Below the pieces are notes generated by a model that saw nothing but the letters and a program-made list of their open reading frames with translations, made no database searches and was not told where the DNA came from. A program made the position numbers and the translations under genes. Positions 41,711 to 50,322 of a DNA stretch of 64,000 bases are shown here, one piece after another. Where the stretch lies: assembly GCF_001570525.1 (NCBI RefSeq), contig NZ_BBXC01000007.1, positions 103,085 through 167,084 of the forward strand. Reading direction: 5' to 3'. The stretch comes from Herbidospora sakaeratensis (GTDB lineage: Bacteria > Actinomycetota > Actinomycetes > Streptosporangiales > Streptosporangiaceae). The stretch's first letter is position 1, and each line of letters starts with the position of its first letter.

Positions 41711-42651
41711 TCCAGGACATCCTCGACCGCGCCGTCGCCGAAGGCGGCCTGCCCGGCATCGCCGCCGAGGTCCGCGACGGCGACGAGCACTGTTTCTTCA
41801 CCGCCGGCGCGCCGCGCGAGCGCGACCACGAGTTCCGCATCGGCAGCACGACCAAGACCTTCGTCGCGACCCTGATGCTCACCCTCGTCGCCGACGGCCT
41901 GGCCGGCCTCGACGACCCGCAACCGGGCGGCACGACCCTGCGCCAGTTGTTGTCGCACACCAGTGGCCTGGCCGACTACCTGCGGTTCCAGGACGAGGTC
42001 AACCAGTATGAATGCCCCACCCCCGCCCAGCTGATCGCCATCGGCCTGGCGAAGCCCCCGGCGTTCCCGCCGGGCGAGGGGTGGCACTACTCCCAGACCA
42101 ACTACGCCCTCATCGGGCGGCTCATCGAGACGATCACCGGCCGGCCGCTGAGCCAGGCGCTCGGCCGGATCACGGAAGCCCTTCCCGGCACCTATCTGCC
42201 GGTCGGAGACGACGCGGGCTTCCGCGGCCCGCACGGCCGTCACCACAGCCGTCTCCACGACCCTTCCCCGGAAGCGGAGACCTACGACCTCACGGAACTC
42301 AACCCGTCACCCTTCTGGGCGGCGGGCGGGATGATCTCCACCATCCCCGACCTGGCCGACTTCTTCACCTCCTTGCTGCGTGGCGACCTGCTGCCCCCGC
42401 ACCTCCAGGACGAGATGTTCACGACGGTGCCCACGGCCGATTGGCTGGCGACCGGCCGCTATGGCCTGGGCGTGTCGTCGCTGACGTTGTCGGACGGAGA
42501 GACGGTGTGGGGCATGGGCGGCGCGATCTTCGGCTCGTGGACGTACGCCTACGGGAGCCGGGACGGGCGGAGGATCCTGGTGGCGAACACGAACGGCGAC
42601 TGGTCGGATCCGATCGCGATCTTCACCGAACTCCTGGAAGCGGCCTTTTGA
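41707..42651 (+). CDS. serine hydrolase, beta-lactamase class C/DD-peptidase fold
   Basis: A 314-residue protein without a signal peptide. RIGSTTKTFVATL holds the SxxK nucleophile motif; the second motif is HYSQTNYALIGRLIE, with YSQ in place of the usual YSN; LLSHTSGLADY is also typical. Cytoplasmic members of the family are usually esterases. It is the third gene of the operon led by the small HTH protein. Confidence 0.87.
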   Translation: MIQDILDRAVAEGGLPGIAAEVRDGDEHCFFTAGAPRERDHEFRIGSTTKTFVATLMLTLVADGLAGLDDPQPGGTTLRQLLSHTSGLADYLRFQDEVNQYECPTPAQLIAIGLAKPPAFPPGEGWHYSQTNYALIGRLIETITGRPLSQALGRITEALPGTYLPVGDDAGFRGPHGRHHSRLHDPSPEAETYDLTELNPSPFWAAGGMISTIPDLADFFTSLLRGDLLPPHLQDEMFTTVPTADWLATGRYGLGVSSLTLSDGETVWGMGGAIFGSWTYAYGSRDGRRILVANTNGDWSDPIAIFTELLEAAF

Positions 42652-42704
42652 TCGTGGAACTAGAGGCTCCCGATGGCGAGTGCTGGAGTCTGCTTTCTTG
42701 GATC

Positions 42705-43134
42705 AGGTGCGGGCCCCACGCGAACCGGCCCCGAGTGGTGTTCCAGGTCAGGTCGGAGACGGACGTGCGCACCCCCGCCCGCCGCACGGGGAGGCCGCCT
42801 ACTCGGGCGCATCCGCGACTGAGGGCCGCTCGGCCGTGTCCCGTCACGGCACGTGCCGGCCTCGGCCTACGCCCACCTGTCGAAGTGGGTGGCCAGAGGC
42901 ACCCCGCCCCCGACCGCGCCGCCGCCGCTGTTCAACGCCGATCGGCCTGGCCCAGGGCGGCATCCGCGTGTCGCAGCGCCGACGGCGGTGAAGGACGGCA
43001 ACAACTCGGACGAGTCGTCCTGCCGGTTGTGCGGCGCCCACATCCCGTTCGAGGAGGTCGCCTACCTGGCCGCCGTGGTAAAGGCCGACACGTCGAACAT
43101 CCGCAAGGGCTACCTCAACGACGCGACCCGGTGA
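42705..43134 (+). pseudogene. remnant of an alpha/beta-hydrolase-domain protein
   Basis: Pieces of one protein family appear in changing frames: RVVFQVRSETDV (about 42737-42772), YAHLSKWVARGTPPPTAPPPLFN (42868-42936) in a second frame, IGLAQGGIRVSQ (about 42942-42977) in a third, and CRLCGAHIPFEEVAYLAAVVKADTSNIRKGY (about 43020-43117) back in the second. From memory, this is the C-terminal third of a large actinobacterial alpha/beta-hydrolase-domain protein, in the same order. At least three frameshifts and the loss of the N-terminal two-thirds make it non-functional. Confidence 0.6.
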
Positions 43135-43138
43135 GCCG

Positions 43139-43909
43139 TCACAGGTCAGCCGAGTCGATCACCTGGTCAGCCGGCGGCGCGGTGACGACCAGGGGGAACC
43201 CCCAGTCGAGGAAGCGGGTGTCGTAGCTGAGGCCCATCTTCGGCTCCCGGCCATAGACGAGGTCCGTGGTCCGGAGCCGGGTGGGCAGGCCCTTGGCGTC
43301 GGTCCAGAGGGACCAGTGGATCTCGTCTTTCACGTCACCGGTGGGAGGAAGCCCCAGCCGCTTGTGGCTCACGACGCCGCGATAGACATACCCGCCGGAA
43401 ACGGCCTTGCCGGTGACCCCGCGCAGCAGAGTGCGCAGAACGCGTTCGTCGAACACGTTGATCGCCTGACTGCCGAAAACCGCGACCTCCGGCGCCTTCC
43501 AGTCCCACCGGATCCACGACTTACCGTCGGGGAGACTGCCGGGCGGTTCATGCGTGTACGTGACCCCGCCGACGTACGTGGTGTCGTCCCAGTCGGCGCC
43601 GCCAAGAGCGGCCCGCCAGGAGGTTTCCCGGTCGTCGTACGGAACGAGAATGGAGTGACTGGTGGCGTCGTAGGCGACCGGCCCCTTCGGGCTCAGTTCC
43701 ACCTGACCGCGTATGCGGGCCGCAGCGGTGGAGTGTGTCCCGTCGATCATCGCGGCGAGCTCGGAGATCCGCACCCCGTGCCCCTGACGCAACTGCTTCT
43801 GCACGGCCCGCACGGGGTCGGGCGGCCGGGTCTGCGCGCTTGCCGCAGCGGGCTCGGCCACCCCACCGGCCAGCAGCGCGGCCACGAGCAAAGCTGACGA
43901 TCGCCTCAT
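43139..43909 (-). CDS. secreted protein of unknown function
   Basis: A 256-residue protein with a signal peptide (MRRSSALLVAALLAGGVAEPAAASA). The mature part has an N-terminal PVRAVQKQLRQGHGVRISELAAMI segment then alternating strands (ARIRGQVELSPKGPVAYDATS; WIRWDWKAPEVAVFG; DEIHWSLWTDAKGLPTRLRTTDLVYG) that look like a LolA/LppX-type half-barrel. No lipobox Cys. The ATG at 43909 is chosen because it begins the signal peptide. It is flanked by degenerate sequence on both sides. Confidence 0.7.
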   Translation of the reverse strand: MRRSSALLVAALLAGGVAEPAAASAQTRPPDPVRAVQKQLRQGHGVRISELAAMIDGTHSTAAARIRGQVELSPKGPVAYDATSHSILVPYDDRETSWRAALGGADWDDTTYVGGVTYTHEPPGSLPDGKSWIRWDWKAPEVAVFGSQAINVFDERVLRTLLRGVTGKAVSGGYVYRGVVSHKRLGLPPTGDVKDEIHWSLWTDAKGLPTRLRTTDLVYGREPKMGLSYDTRFLDWGFPLVVTAPPADQVIDSADL

Positions 43910-43942
43910 CACGACTCCGTCCATCCCAGAAGACGTGGCCAT

Positions 43943-44167
43943 CGTCGCAGGCGGCGATAACGAAACCGATCAGCATTGGCCTCGAACCAGCTGGACGATC
44001 ACCGTATCGGGGAAGACCTTCGTGCATCTGGCCGAGGTGTCCCGGCAGACCATACCCACGATCAGTGACCACCGCCGGCCTGTTCCTCGGACGCCGATCA
44101 CGTCATGCTGCACCACGGACGGCCAGGTCGCCAACCGGCCGGTCCATGTGGCGATGGCGGTCACTGT
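43943..44167. other. degenerate intergenic sequence before the transposase remnant
   Basis: About 225 bases between the secreted-protein gene and the IS982-type fragment. Short open frames here give no recognisable protein. It may hold the left part of the decayed insertion; no terminal inverted repeat or target duplication could be picked out by eye. Confidence 0.4.
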
Positions 44168-44910
44168 CGATGGCGCACATCGACGACCGGCTGAAGACCC
44201 GGCGGCGACGTGGACGGCCACCCTGGCTGACCGATGCCGAACTGCTCGCCCTGGCCCGTGGCCCAGGCCATGCCGGGATTCCACGGTGAGGCACGCTGGC
44301 TGCGTTTCGCCCACGCCCATCTGCGCGGCATGTTCCCGTACCTGCCTTAGCGGCCGGGCTACAACAAACGCCTGCGCGGCGATCCGGTCGCTGGCGGCCG
44401 ACACCGACCTGTGGGCCGACCGGTGCTGGATCGTGGACTCCACCCCCGTGGAGCGCGCCCGCTCCCGGCCCGCCGTCCTACGCTCGAACCTGGCCGACTG
44501 GGCCGGCTACTGCCACTCCCGCTCACGCTTCTACTGGGGCCTGAAACTCCATCTGATCTGCACCCCGGCCGGACCGCCGATCACCTGGGCCCTGGCCGAC
44601 CCGAAGGTCGACGAACGCCAGGTGCTGATGGCCATCTGCGACCTGGAACCCGACCTGCTCGCCGCCCGGCCCGGACTGCTGATCCTGGCCGGCAAGGGCT
44701 ACGTCGCCGCCGAACTCGACAGGTTCCTGGCCGCCCGGGGTGTCAGCCTGCTGCGCCCTTCCTACCGCAACCGCGGCACACCACGTCCAGGAGAATTGCT
44801 GCTCAAGACGGTCCGGCAGCTGATCGAGTCCGTCAACGACACCCTCAAAGGCCAGCTCGGTCTCGAACAGCACGGCGGCCGGACCATCGAAGGCGTCGGC
44901 GTCGATCGCC
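44168..44910 (+). mobile_element. IS982-family transposase remnant
   Basis: MAHIDDRLKTRRRRGRPPWLTDAELLALARG (44168 on) is the N-terminus of an IS982-type DDE transposase, then the frame shifts (FHGEARWLRFAHAHLRGMFPYLP followed by a TAG at 44348). From about 44385 a third frame runs TDLWADRCWIVDSTPVE, GLKLHLICTPAGPPITWALADPKVDERQVL, LILAGKGYVAAELDRFL and LIESVNDTLKGQLGLEQHGGR. After GVGV at about 44910 the C-terminus is lost. The usual DKGYV is AGKGYV, so one catalytic Asp is changed too. The element is dead. Confidence 0.85.
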
Positions 44911-44956
44911 CCGCTTCGCCGCGTGCCTGGCATTCGGCGTGGTGGAGTCGATGCGT

Positions 44957-45817
44957 TCACCGATCTCGGAGGAGCTCCTCGGCGCTGTTGACGTGGAAAA
45001 CACGTTCCAGCCACGTCTCCGTCAGGTCCGGGTCGGCGCAGTCGAGGATGCGGTCTCGGACGTCGTCGGTCACCGTGAGCCGCCGGTGCGCGAGGATCGC
45101 CAGAACGGCTTCCGCTCTGCCCTCCGCGACGTATCCGCGGGCCCACTCGCTGCGGTATTCCCTGGATGCCACACCCATCAGTGTCCTCCACAGCTGGGAG
45201 GCGGCTTCGCTCAACGCCTCCGAGAGATAGTCAGTGTACGTTCTGGCTTCTTTTGCGTCTTTTTTCCCGAATGCCAGCACGCCGGCGCTGGTCGCGGCGA
45301 GCACCGCTTCACGCTCCGGGCCGTCGGAGTGGGCGAGGGCGGAGAGGGTCGCGAGTTCGGGATTGGCGATGGCCTGCGCCGGATCGGTCACCAATGGGAG
45401 GGCGGTCAGCCCGATCACGTAGGGCGTCACGACGGAGGAGGGGCCGAGGACGATCGGCGCGGAGACGCGCTCGGCGCCGCCGGCGCGGGGCCACATCACC
45501 AGCAGGATGGTCTGGCACTTGTGGCGGGCCCGGACGGCGGTGAGGTATTTCGGCCAGGTCCACTCCTTGCGCGCGTCATGGTCGCGCTGCACCTCGATGA
45601 CGCAGGCGAGGACCGGCCGCCCCCTGTTGCGCAGGACGATCACCGAGTCGGCGCGTAGTTCGACGGGCGTGGCCTCGTTCATCACCGGGGTCTCGACGCG
45701 GGCCTCCTCGTAGAAGGGCACGTCGACACTGAAGGTCTCGGACAGGAGGTCGGGGGCCAGGCGGGGGTTGTTGGCGAACAGGTCCAGCCACATCTCGTGC
45801 TCGGTCGTGGGCGGCAT
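44957..45817 (-). CDS. Rpn/YhgA-like PD-(D/E)XK nuclease family protein
   Basis: A 286-residue protein of a group that is repeated in actinobacterial genomes. LRADSVIVLRNRGRPVLACVIEVQRDHDARKEWTWPKYLT carries an Asp and an E-x-Q pattern as in PD-(D/E)XK nucleases of the Rpn (recombination-promoting nuclease) type. The C-terminal half is helical (RTYTDYLSEALSEAASQLW; EWARGYVAEGRAEAVLAIL). The family is linked to mobile DNA, which suits the site. ATG 45817 (MPPTTEHEMWLDLF) is preferred to one six codons upstream. Confidence 0.75.
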   Translation of the reverse strand: MPPTTEHEMWLDLFANNPRLAPDLLSETFSVDVPFYEEARVETPVMNEATPVELRADSVIVLRNRGRPVLACVIEVQRDHDARKEWTWPKYLTAVRARHKCQTILLVMWPRAGGAERVSAPIVLGPSSVVTPYVIGLTALPLVTDPAQAIANPELATLSALAHSDGPEREAVLAATSAGVLAFGKKDAKEARTYTDYLSEALSEAASQLWRTLMGVASREYRSEWARGYVAEGRAEAVLAILAHRRLTVTDDVRDRILDCADPDLTETWLERVFHVNSAEELLRDR

Positions 45818-46100
45818 GGCTCTGACATTACGCACCGCGACCGGGAAAACCCGGCGTGTTATCGAAGCGTTATAGGTCTAGTGGACGTACAAGCTGGTTC
45901 ACGAATCTATGGCGGCCGCCCGTGGGGGCGGTTAAACGATCATGAAGAGAACGTTCCCTCACCAGGGTGACCCGCGCTGGCTGTGCTCGTCAATGGCTCG
46001 TACCGGCCCCTGTCAGCGAATCGGCCCGTGACGTCGCCGAAAAGCGTTCCATTGGATATTCAAAGCTCAAACGCTCCTCTTCGATCCCGGGGTCGCTGCG

Positions 46101-46114
46101 GGAGAGCGCTCTCC
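46101..46114. promoter_or_regulatory. LacI-type operator 1 (CebR-like)
   Basis: Perfect 14-bp palindrome GGAGAGCGCTCTCC, with the central AGCGCT of the Streptomyces CebR box (TGGGAGCGCTCCCA) and related LacI-family sites that control glycoside hydrolase genes. Confidence 0.65.
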
Positions 46115-46201
46115 GATCCAGTTAACCCTTTCGTATTCGTTACGTCAGAGTTAATTTGATACTTGACAGATATCGGAACAAAAGGAGAACCTCAGGGCCC
46201 A

Positions 46202-46213
46202 GGGAGCGCTCCC
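46202..46213. promoter_or_regulatory. LacI-type operator 2 (CebR box)
   Basis: Perfect palindrome GGGAGCGCTCCC, identical to the 12-bp heart of the CebR box, 34 bases before the GH16 start. It is 101 bases from operator 1, so looping or cooperative repression by one LacI-family protein is possible. No LacI gene is in the window. Confidence 0.72.
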
Positions 46214-46247
46214 CGAACTTCACCCCCCGCCCTCCCGAGGAGACACG

Positions 46248-48425
46248 TTGAGTTCATCGCGCAGTCCGGGCCGGTTACGCCTGGGCGTGCTCATCGCGGC
46301 AGCGCTGGCGCTGCTCGCCTCCTACGTCGCCATCCAGCCGGCCCAGGCCGCCGACGCCCTGCTCTCGCAGGGGAAGACCGCCACCGCCTCCTCGGTCGAG
46401 GGGGCCTTCACGGCGTCCGCCGCCGTCGACGGCAGCACCGGCACCCGGTGGGCCAGCGCCTTCTCCGATCCCCAGTGGATCCAGGTCGACCTGGGCGCCT
46501 CGGCGGCCATCAGCCAGGTCGTGCTGAACTGGGAGGCCGCCTACGGGCGGGCGTTCCAGATCCAGACCTCCGCCAACGGCACCACCTGGACGACGATCCA
46601 CACCACCACCGCCGGAACGGGCGGCGTCCAGACGCTCAACGTGACCGGCACCGGGCGCTACGTCCGGATGTACGGCACCCAGAGGGGCACCGCCTGGGGC
46701 TACTCCCTCTGGGAGTTCCAGGTTTACGGGTCCACCGGCCCGACCGGCACGTGCGGCGGCAACGCCGCCCTCGGCAAGCCGATCACCGCGACCTCCACCG
46801 AGGGGACCTTCGTGGCGGCCAACGCCGTCGACGGCGTCGCCGGCACGCGGTGGGCCAGCGCCTACGGCGAGCCCCAGTCGGTGACGATCGACCTCGGCGC
46901 CACCACGTCGATCTGCGGCCTGACGCTGGTCTGGGAGGCCGCGTTCGCGCGGACGTACCAGGTGCAGGTCTCGCCGAACAACACCACGTTCACGCAGATC
47001 CACTCGACCACGACCGGCGCGGGCGGCACGGAGAACATCACGCTCAGCGGCAGCGGCCGCTACCTGCGGATCGTGATGTCGAACCGGGCGCTGCCCTTCG
47101 GCGTCAGCCTCTTCGAGATCCAGGTGCGCACCGGAACCACGACGACGAGCCCGTCCCCGTCTCCGAGCCCCTCCCCGTCCCCGAGCCCCAGCCCCTCTCC
47201 CTCCCCGTCACCTGACCCGGGCGGGGAACGGCTGCTGTCGTACAACAAGCCCGCCGTCGCCTCCACGTCGCAGAGCGACGGGAACTGCTACGAGTGCACG
47301 CCGGCCCGCGCCTTCGACCTCGACCCGGCCAGCCGCTGGGCGACGAGCTCGACCACGGGCTGGGTCGACCCGGGCTGGATCTACGTCGACCTCGGCGCGG
47401 TGGCCCAGATCCGCAGGGTCGTCCTGCAGTGGGACCCGGCGTTCGCGCGGTCGTTCAACATCCAGACCTCCAACGACGCCACGAACTGGACCAACATCTA
47501 CTCCACGACCACCGGGACCGGCTTCAAGCAGTCGATCAACGTGACGGGGAGCGGGCGCTACGTCCGGATGTACGGCACCCAGCGCGCCACCCCCTACGGC
47601 TACAGCCTGTGGGAGTTCCAGGTGTACGGCACCGGTGGCGCCCCGAACACCCCGCCCGCCGCGCCGCCCGACCCGCGCAACCCCCCGCAGCTGGTCTGGA
47701 GCGACGAGTTCAACGGCGCGGCGGGCACCAAGCCCGACGCGGCCAAGTGGCGGCCCGACCCCGGCACCGGCCCGAACAACGAGCTGGAGTACTACACCAA
47801 CAACAACAACGCCAACATGAACGGCGCCGGGCAGCTGGTCATGGAGGCCCGCCAGGAGGTCACCCCGGGGTCGGCATGCCCCGGCGGCACCTGCCAGTAC
47901 ACCTCCCACCGGATGAACACCGGCACGAAGTTCCACTTCACCTACGGCCGGGTCGAGGCCAGGATCAAGGTGCCCAAGGGCAACGGCCTGTGGCCGGCGT
48001 TCTGGATGATGGGCGCCGACTTCCTGACCGGCCGTCCGTGGCCGTACAACGGTGAGATCGACATCGTCGAGGTGCTCGGCAAGGACGTGAAGACGTCGTA
48101 CACCACGATCCACGCGCCCGCCTACAACGGCGGCGGCGGGATCGGCGCGCCGAACACCCTGCCGAACGGCGCCGACTTCTCCGACGACTACCACGTGTGG
48201 GCCCTCGACTGGAACAGCCAGGGCATGACGTGGAGCGTCGACGGCCGCCAGGTCTTCACGCTCAGCAAGGCCCAGGTCGAGGCGACCCGCGGGCCGTGGG
48301 TCTACGACCACCCGTTCTACATCATCCTCAACCTCGCCGTCGGCGGCGACTGGCCGGGTCCGCCGGACGCCTCCACCGGCTTCCCCAAGCAGATGCTCGT
48401 CGACTACGTGCGCGTGTACCAGTGA
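46248..48425 (+). CDS. secreted glycoside hydrolase family 16 with three F5/8C (CBM32-like) domains
   Basis: A 725-residue secreted enzyme from a TTG start (GAGGAG five bases upstream). Signal peptide to about residue 35. Discoidin-like domains at about 36-161, 168-293 and 328-461; the first and third are near copies (ending GRYVRMYGTQR, GYSLWEFQVYG). A Ser-Pro linker covers 301-322. The GH16 domain (480-725) has the catalytic motif GEIDIVEVLG with nucleophile Glu603 and acid/base Glu608. It probably cuts beta-1,3-glucan or another beta-glycan; specificity is not certain. Confidence 0.93.
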   Translation: MSSSRSPGRLRLGVLIAAALALLASYVAIQPAQAADALLSQGKTATASSVEGAFTASAAVDGSTGTRWASAFSDPQWIQVDLGASAAISQVVLNWEAAYGRAFQIQTSANGTTWTTIHTTTAGTGGVQTLNVTGTGRYVRMYGTQRGTAWGYSLWEFQVYGSTGPTGTCGGNAALGKPITATSTEGTFVAANAVDGVAGTRWASAYGEPQSVTIDLGATTSICGLTLVWEAAFARTYQVQVSPNNTTFTQIHSTTTGAGGTENITLSGSGRYLRIVMSNRALPFGVSLFEIQVRTGTTTTSPSPSPSPSPSPSPSPSPSPSPDPGGERLLSYNKPAVASTSQSDGNCYECTPARAFDLDPASRWATSSTTGWVDPGWIYVDLGAVAQIRRVVLQWDPAFARSFNIQTSNDATNWTNIYSTTTGTGFKQSINVTGSGRYVRMYGTQRATPYGYSLWEFQVYGTGGAPNTPPAAPPDPRNPPQLVWSDEFNGAAGTKPDAAKWRPDPGTGPNNELEYYTNNNNANMNGAGQLVMEARQEVTPGSACPGGTCQYTSHRMNTGTKFHFTYGRVEARIKVPKGNGLWPAFWMMGADFLTGRPWPYNGEIDIVEVLGKDVKTSYTTIHAPAYNGGGGIGAPNTLPNGADFSDDYHVWALDWNSQGMTWSVDGRQVFTLSKAQVEATRGPWVYDHPFYIILNLAVGGDWPGPPDASTGFPKQMLVDYVRVYQ

Positions 48426-48430
48426 TCCAC

Positions 48431-48459
48431 CTCTCCGGGGGCTGCACGCCCCCGGGGAG
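48431..48459 (+). terminator. intercistronic hairpin after GH16
   Basis: A 12-bp stem with one G-T pair (CTCTCCGGGGGC with GCCCCCGGGGAG) and TGCAC loop, five bases after the GH16 stop. It may terminate or dampen transcription into the DUF1996 gene, 25 bases further. Confidence 0.65.
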
Positions 48460-48483
48460 CACCCCCCACCATTGGAGTACGCG

Positions 48484-49761
48484 ATGTCCCTGACCATCAC
48501 GTGGGCCAGGATCGCCGCGATCGGCGTGCTGATCCTGGCGATGCTCACGATCGTCACCCAACGGGCCGAAGCGGCCCCCATCTCACAGGGCAAGACCGCC
48601 ACCGCGTCGTCGGTCGAGGGCGGGCACGTCGCCGCCAACGCCGTCGACGGCAACGCCGGCAGCCGGTGGTCGAGCCTGTTCTCCGACCCGCAGTGGCTGC
48701 GCGTCGACTTCGGCGCCGCGACCACGATGAACCAGGTCGTGCTGCGCTGGGAGGCGGCCTACGCCACCGCCTACCAGCTCCAGACCTCCTCGAACGGCAC
48801 GAGCTGGACGACGGTCGCCAACCGCACCGCCCAGACCGGCGGCGTGCAGACGATCTCCTTCACCCAGACCTCCGCCCGCTACATCCGCGTCTACACGACC
48901 GCCCGCGCCACCGGCTACGGCGTCTCCCTCTGGGAGTTCGAGGTGTACGGCCCCGGCGGCGGCCCCACCCCGACGCCCACCCCGACCCAGCCGCAGGGCC
49001 CGATCGTGCGGGTGTCGGAGTTCCTGGCCGACTGCCCGTTCACCCACCGGCTGCCCGACGACCCGATCATCTACCCGAACCTGCCGGGCGCCTCGCACAT
49101 GCACTCGTTCTTCGGCAACCTGACGACGAACGCCAGCTCGACCGTGGAGACGCTCCTCGCGGGCGACTCCAACTGCAACCCGCGCATCGACCTGTCGTCG
49201 TACTGGGTGCCGACGCTCTACGTCAACGACCAGCCCGTCGAACCGGTCATCACGACCTTCTACTACCTCGGCGAGGGCGTGCGGCCCGACATCACCGCGC
49301 AGATCCAGCCGCTGCCGCTGGGCCTGCGCATCGTCGCGGGCAACGCCAAGGCCACCGCGCCCGACAGCACGACGATCGCCCGGTGGTCGTGCCTGCACGC
49401 CAACGAGGCGGGGGCGTCGAAGGACTTCGTGAACTGCCCGGCCGGGACGATGCTGGAGTCGTACCTGGACTTCCCGCAGTGCTGGGATGGGGTGAACCTC
49501 GACTCGCCCGACCACAAGAGCCACATGGCCTACCCGGTCAACCAGGCGTGCCCGTCGACCCACCCGGTCCCGGTGCCGAAGTTGCGCCAGGTGCTCCGTT
49601 ACCCGGTGAGCGGCGATCCGTCGCGGATCCGCCTCTCGTCGGGCCGGGGATTCACCATGCACGGTGACTTCTTCAACGCCTGGCCCGAGGCCGAGATGTG
49701 GCAGCGGGTGCGCGACTGCATCCGTCCGGTCATCAAGTGCGGGGCCAACGGCCGCCCATGA
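48484..49761 (+). CDS. secreted F5/8C-DUF1996 protein
   Basis: A 425-residue secreted protein. Signal peptide to about residue 30 (AEA), one F5/8C domain (about 33-155) very like those of the GH16 protein, a Pro/Thr linker, then a DUF1996 domain: SEFLADCPFTHRLPDDPIIYP, ASHMHSFFGN, WVPTLYVNDQPV and CWDGVNLDSPDHKSHMAYP. DUF1996 is found in fungi and actinobacteria, often with sugar-binding domains; the His and Asp residues suggest a hydrolase but activity is unproven. ATG 48484 is chosen for GGAG eight bases upstream. Confidence 0.9.
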   Translation: MSLTITWARIAAIGVLILAMLTIVTQRAEAAPISQGKTATASSVEGGHVAANAVDGNAGSRWSSLFSDPQWLRVDFGAATTMNQVVLRWEAAYATAYQLQTSSNGTSWTTVANRTAQTGGVQTISFTQTSARYIRVYTTARATGYGVSLWEFEVYGPGGGPTPTPTPTQPQGPIVRVSEFLADCPFTHRLPDDPIIYPNLPGASHMHSFFGNLTTNASSTVETLLAGDSNCNPRIDLSSYWVPTLYVNDQPVEPVITTFYYLGEGVRPDITAQIQPLPLGLRIVAGNAKATAPDSTTIARWSCLHANEAGASKDFVNCPAGTMLESYLDFPQCWDGVNLDSPDHKSHMAYPVNQACPSTHPVPVPKLRQVLRYPVSGDPSRIRLSSGRGFTMHGDFFNAWPEAEMWQRVRDCIRPVIKCGANGRP

Positions 49762-50303
49762 GAAGACTCGTTCTCGCCGCCCTGATGCTCGCGCTCTGCT
49801 CCTGTACGCCGGAAGCGCCGCAAGCGCCGCCCCCGCCGAAGCCGGTGGTGGCCGTGGCCGCGTACAACCCGACGGACGTGGCGTGGGCGCAGCTCATGGC
49901 GGCGATGAACGAGCGGGTGCTGAAAGTGCTCGACCTGGCCCCGGGCCGGGCCGCGGACCCCGCGCTCGCCGAACTGGCGGGGTCCGTCGGCCAGGGCCAC
50001 CGGGCCGAACTGGCCCGTCTTCGCGCGCTCCTGACCAGCGCGAAGGCGGGCCCCAACCCGCACGAGGGGCACGACATGCCGGGCATGCCGACCCCGATCG
50101 TGATCGAGGCGGCGGCCAAGGCCAAGGGGAAGGCGTTCGACAGGCTCCTCGTCACGAGCCTGAAGGGCCACCTCGACCAGTCGGCCATGGTGACCGCCAG
50201 CGAGCAGAAGGCCGGCGCGGCCGAGGAGGCCCTCGACCTGGCGGCCGACATGACGGCGGCACGGACCGAGCAGCTCGCCGCCCTGTCCGGAATTGCGAGG
50301 TAA
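49758..50303 (+). CDS. DUF305-like lipoprotein
   Basis: A 181-residue lipoprotein; MRRLVLAALMLALCSCTPE gives a lipobox (LCSC). The mature part follows the DUF305 layout: YNPTDVAWAQLMAAMNERVLKVLDLA, later GHDMPGMPTP and LKGHLDQSAMVTASEQKAG. In ordinary DUF305 proteins the first motif is MMxPHH; here the His pair is missing, so metal binding may have changed. ATG overlaps the DUF1996 stop (ATGA), so it is in the same operon. Confidence 0.78.
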   Translation: MRRLVLAALMLALCSCTPEAPQAPPPPKPVVAVAAYNPTDVAWAQLMAAMNERVLKVLDLAPGRAADPALAELAGSVGQGHRAELARLRALLTSAKAGPNPHEGHDMPGMPTPIVIEAAAKAKGKAFDRLLVTSLKGHLDQSAMVTASEQKAGAAEEALDLAADMTAARTEQLAALSGIAR

Positions 50304-50322
50304 TGGCGGTAAGAATGTAAGC

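Larger units (their letters stand above)
45818..46247. promoter_or_regulatory. 430-bp divergent regulatory region before the GH16 gene
   Basis: No gene is seen. The sequence is relatively AT-rich for this genome between 46020 and 46190. It holds two LacI-type palindromes (listed separately) and TTGACA at 46163-46168, which may be a -35 box although no good -10 follows at 17-18 bases. GAGGAG at 46237-46242 is the ribosome site of the GH16 gene. Confidence 0.5.

Noticed and set aside
42853-43134. 93-residue independent gene
   Set aside because: Its sequence continues a known protein family interrupted by frame changes on either side, so it is part of a pseudogene rather than a gene of its own.
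43935-45230. 431-residue fused protein of transposase and unknown C-terminus
   Set aside because: The frame joins an IS fragment with antisense of the Rpn-like gene. The transposase N-terminus lies in other frames.
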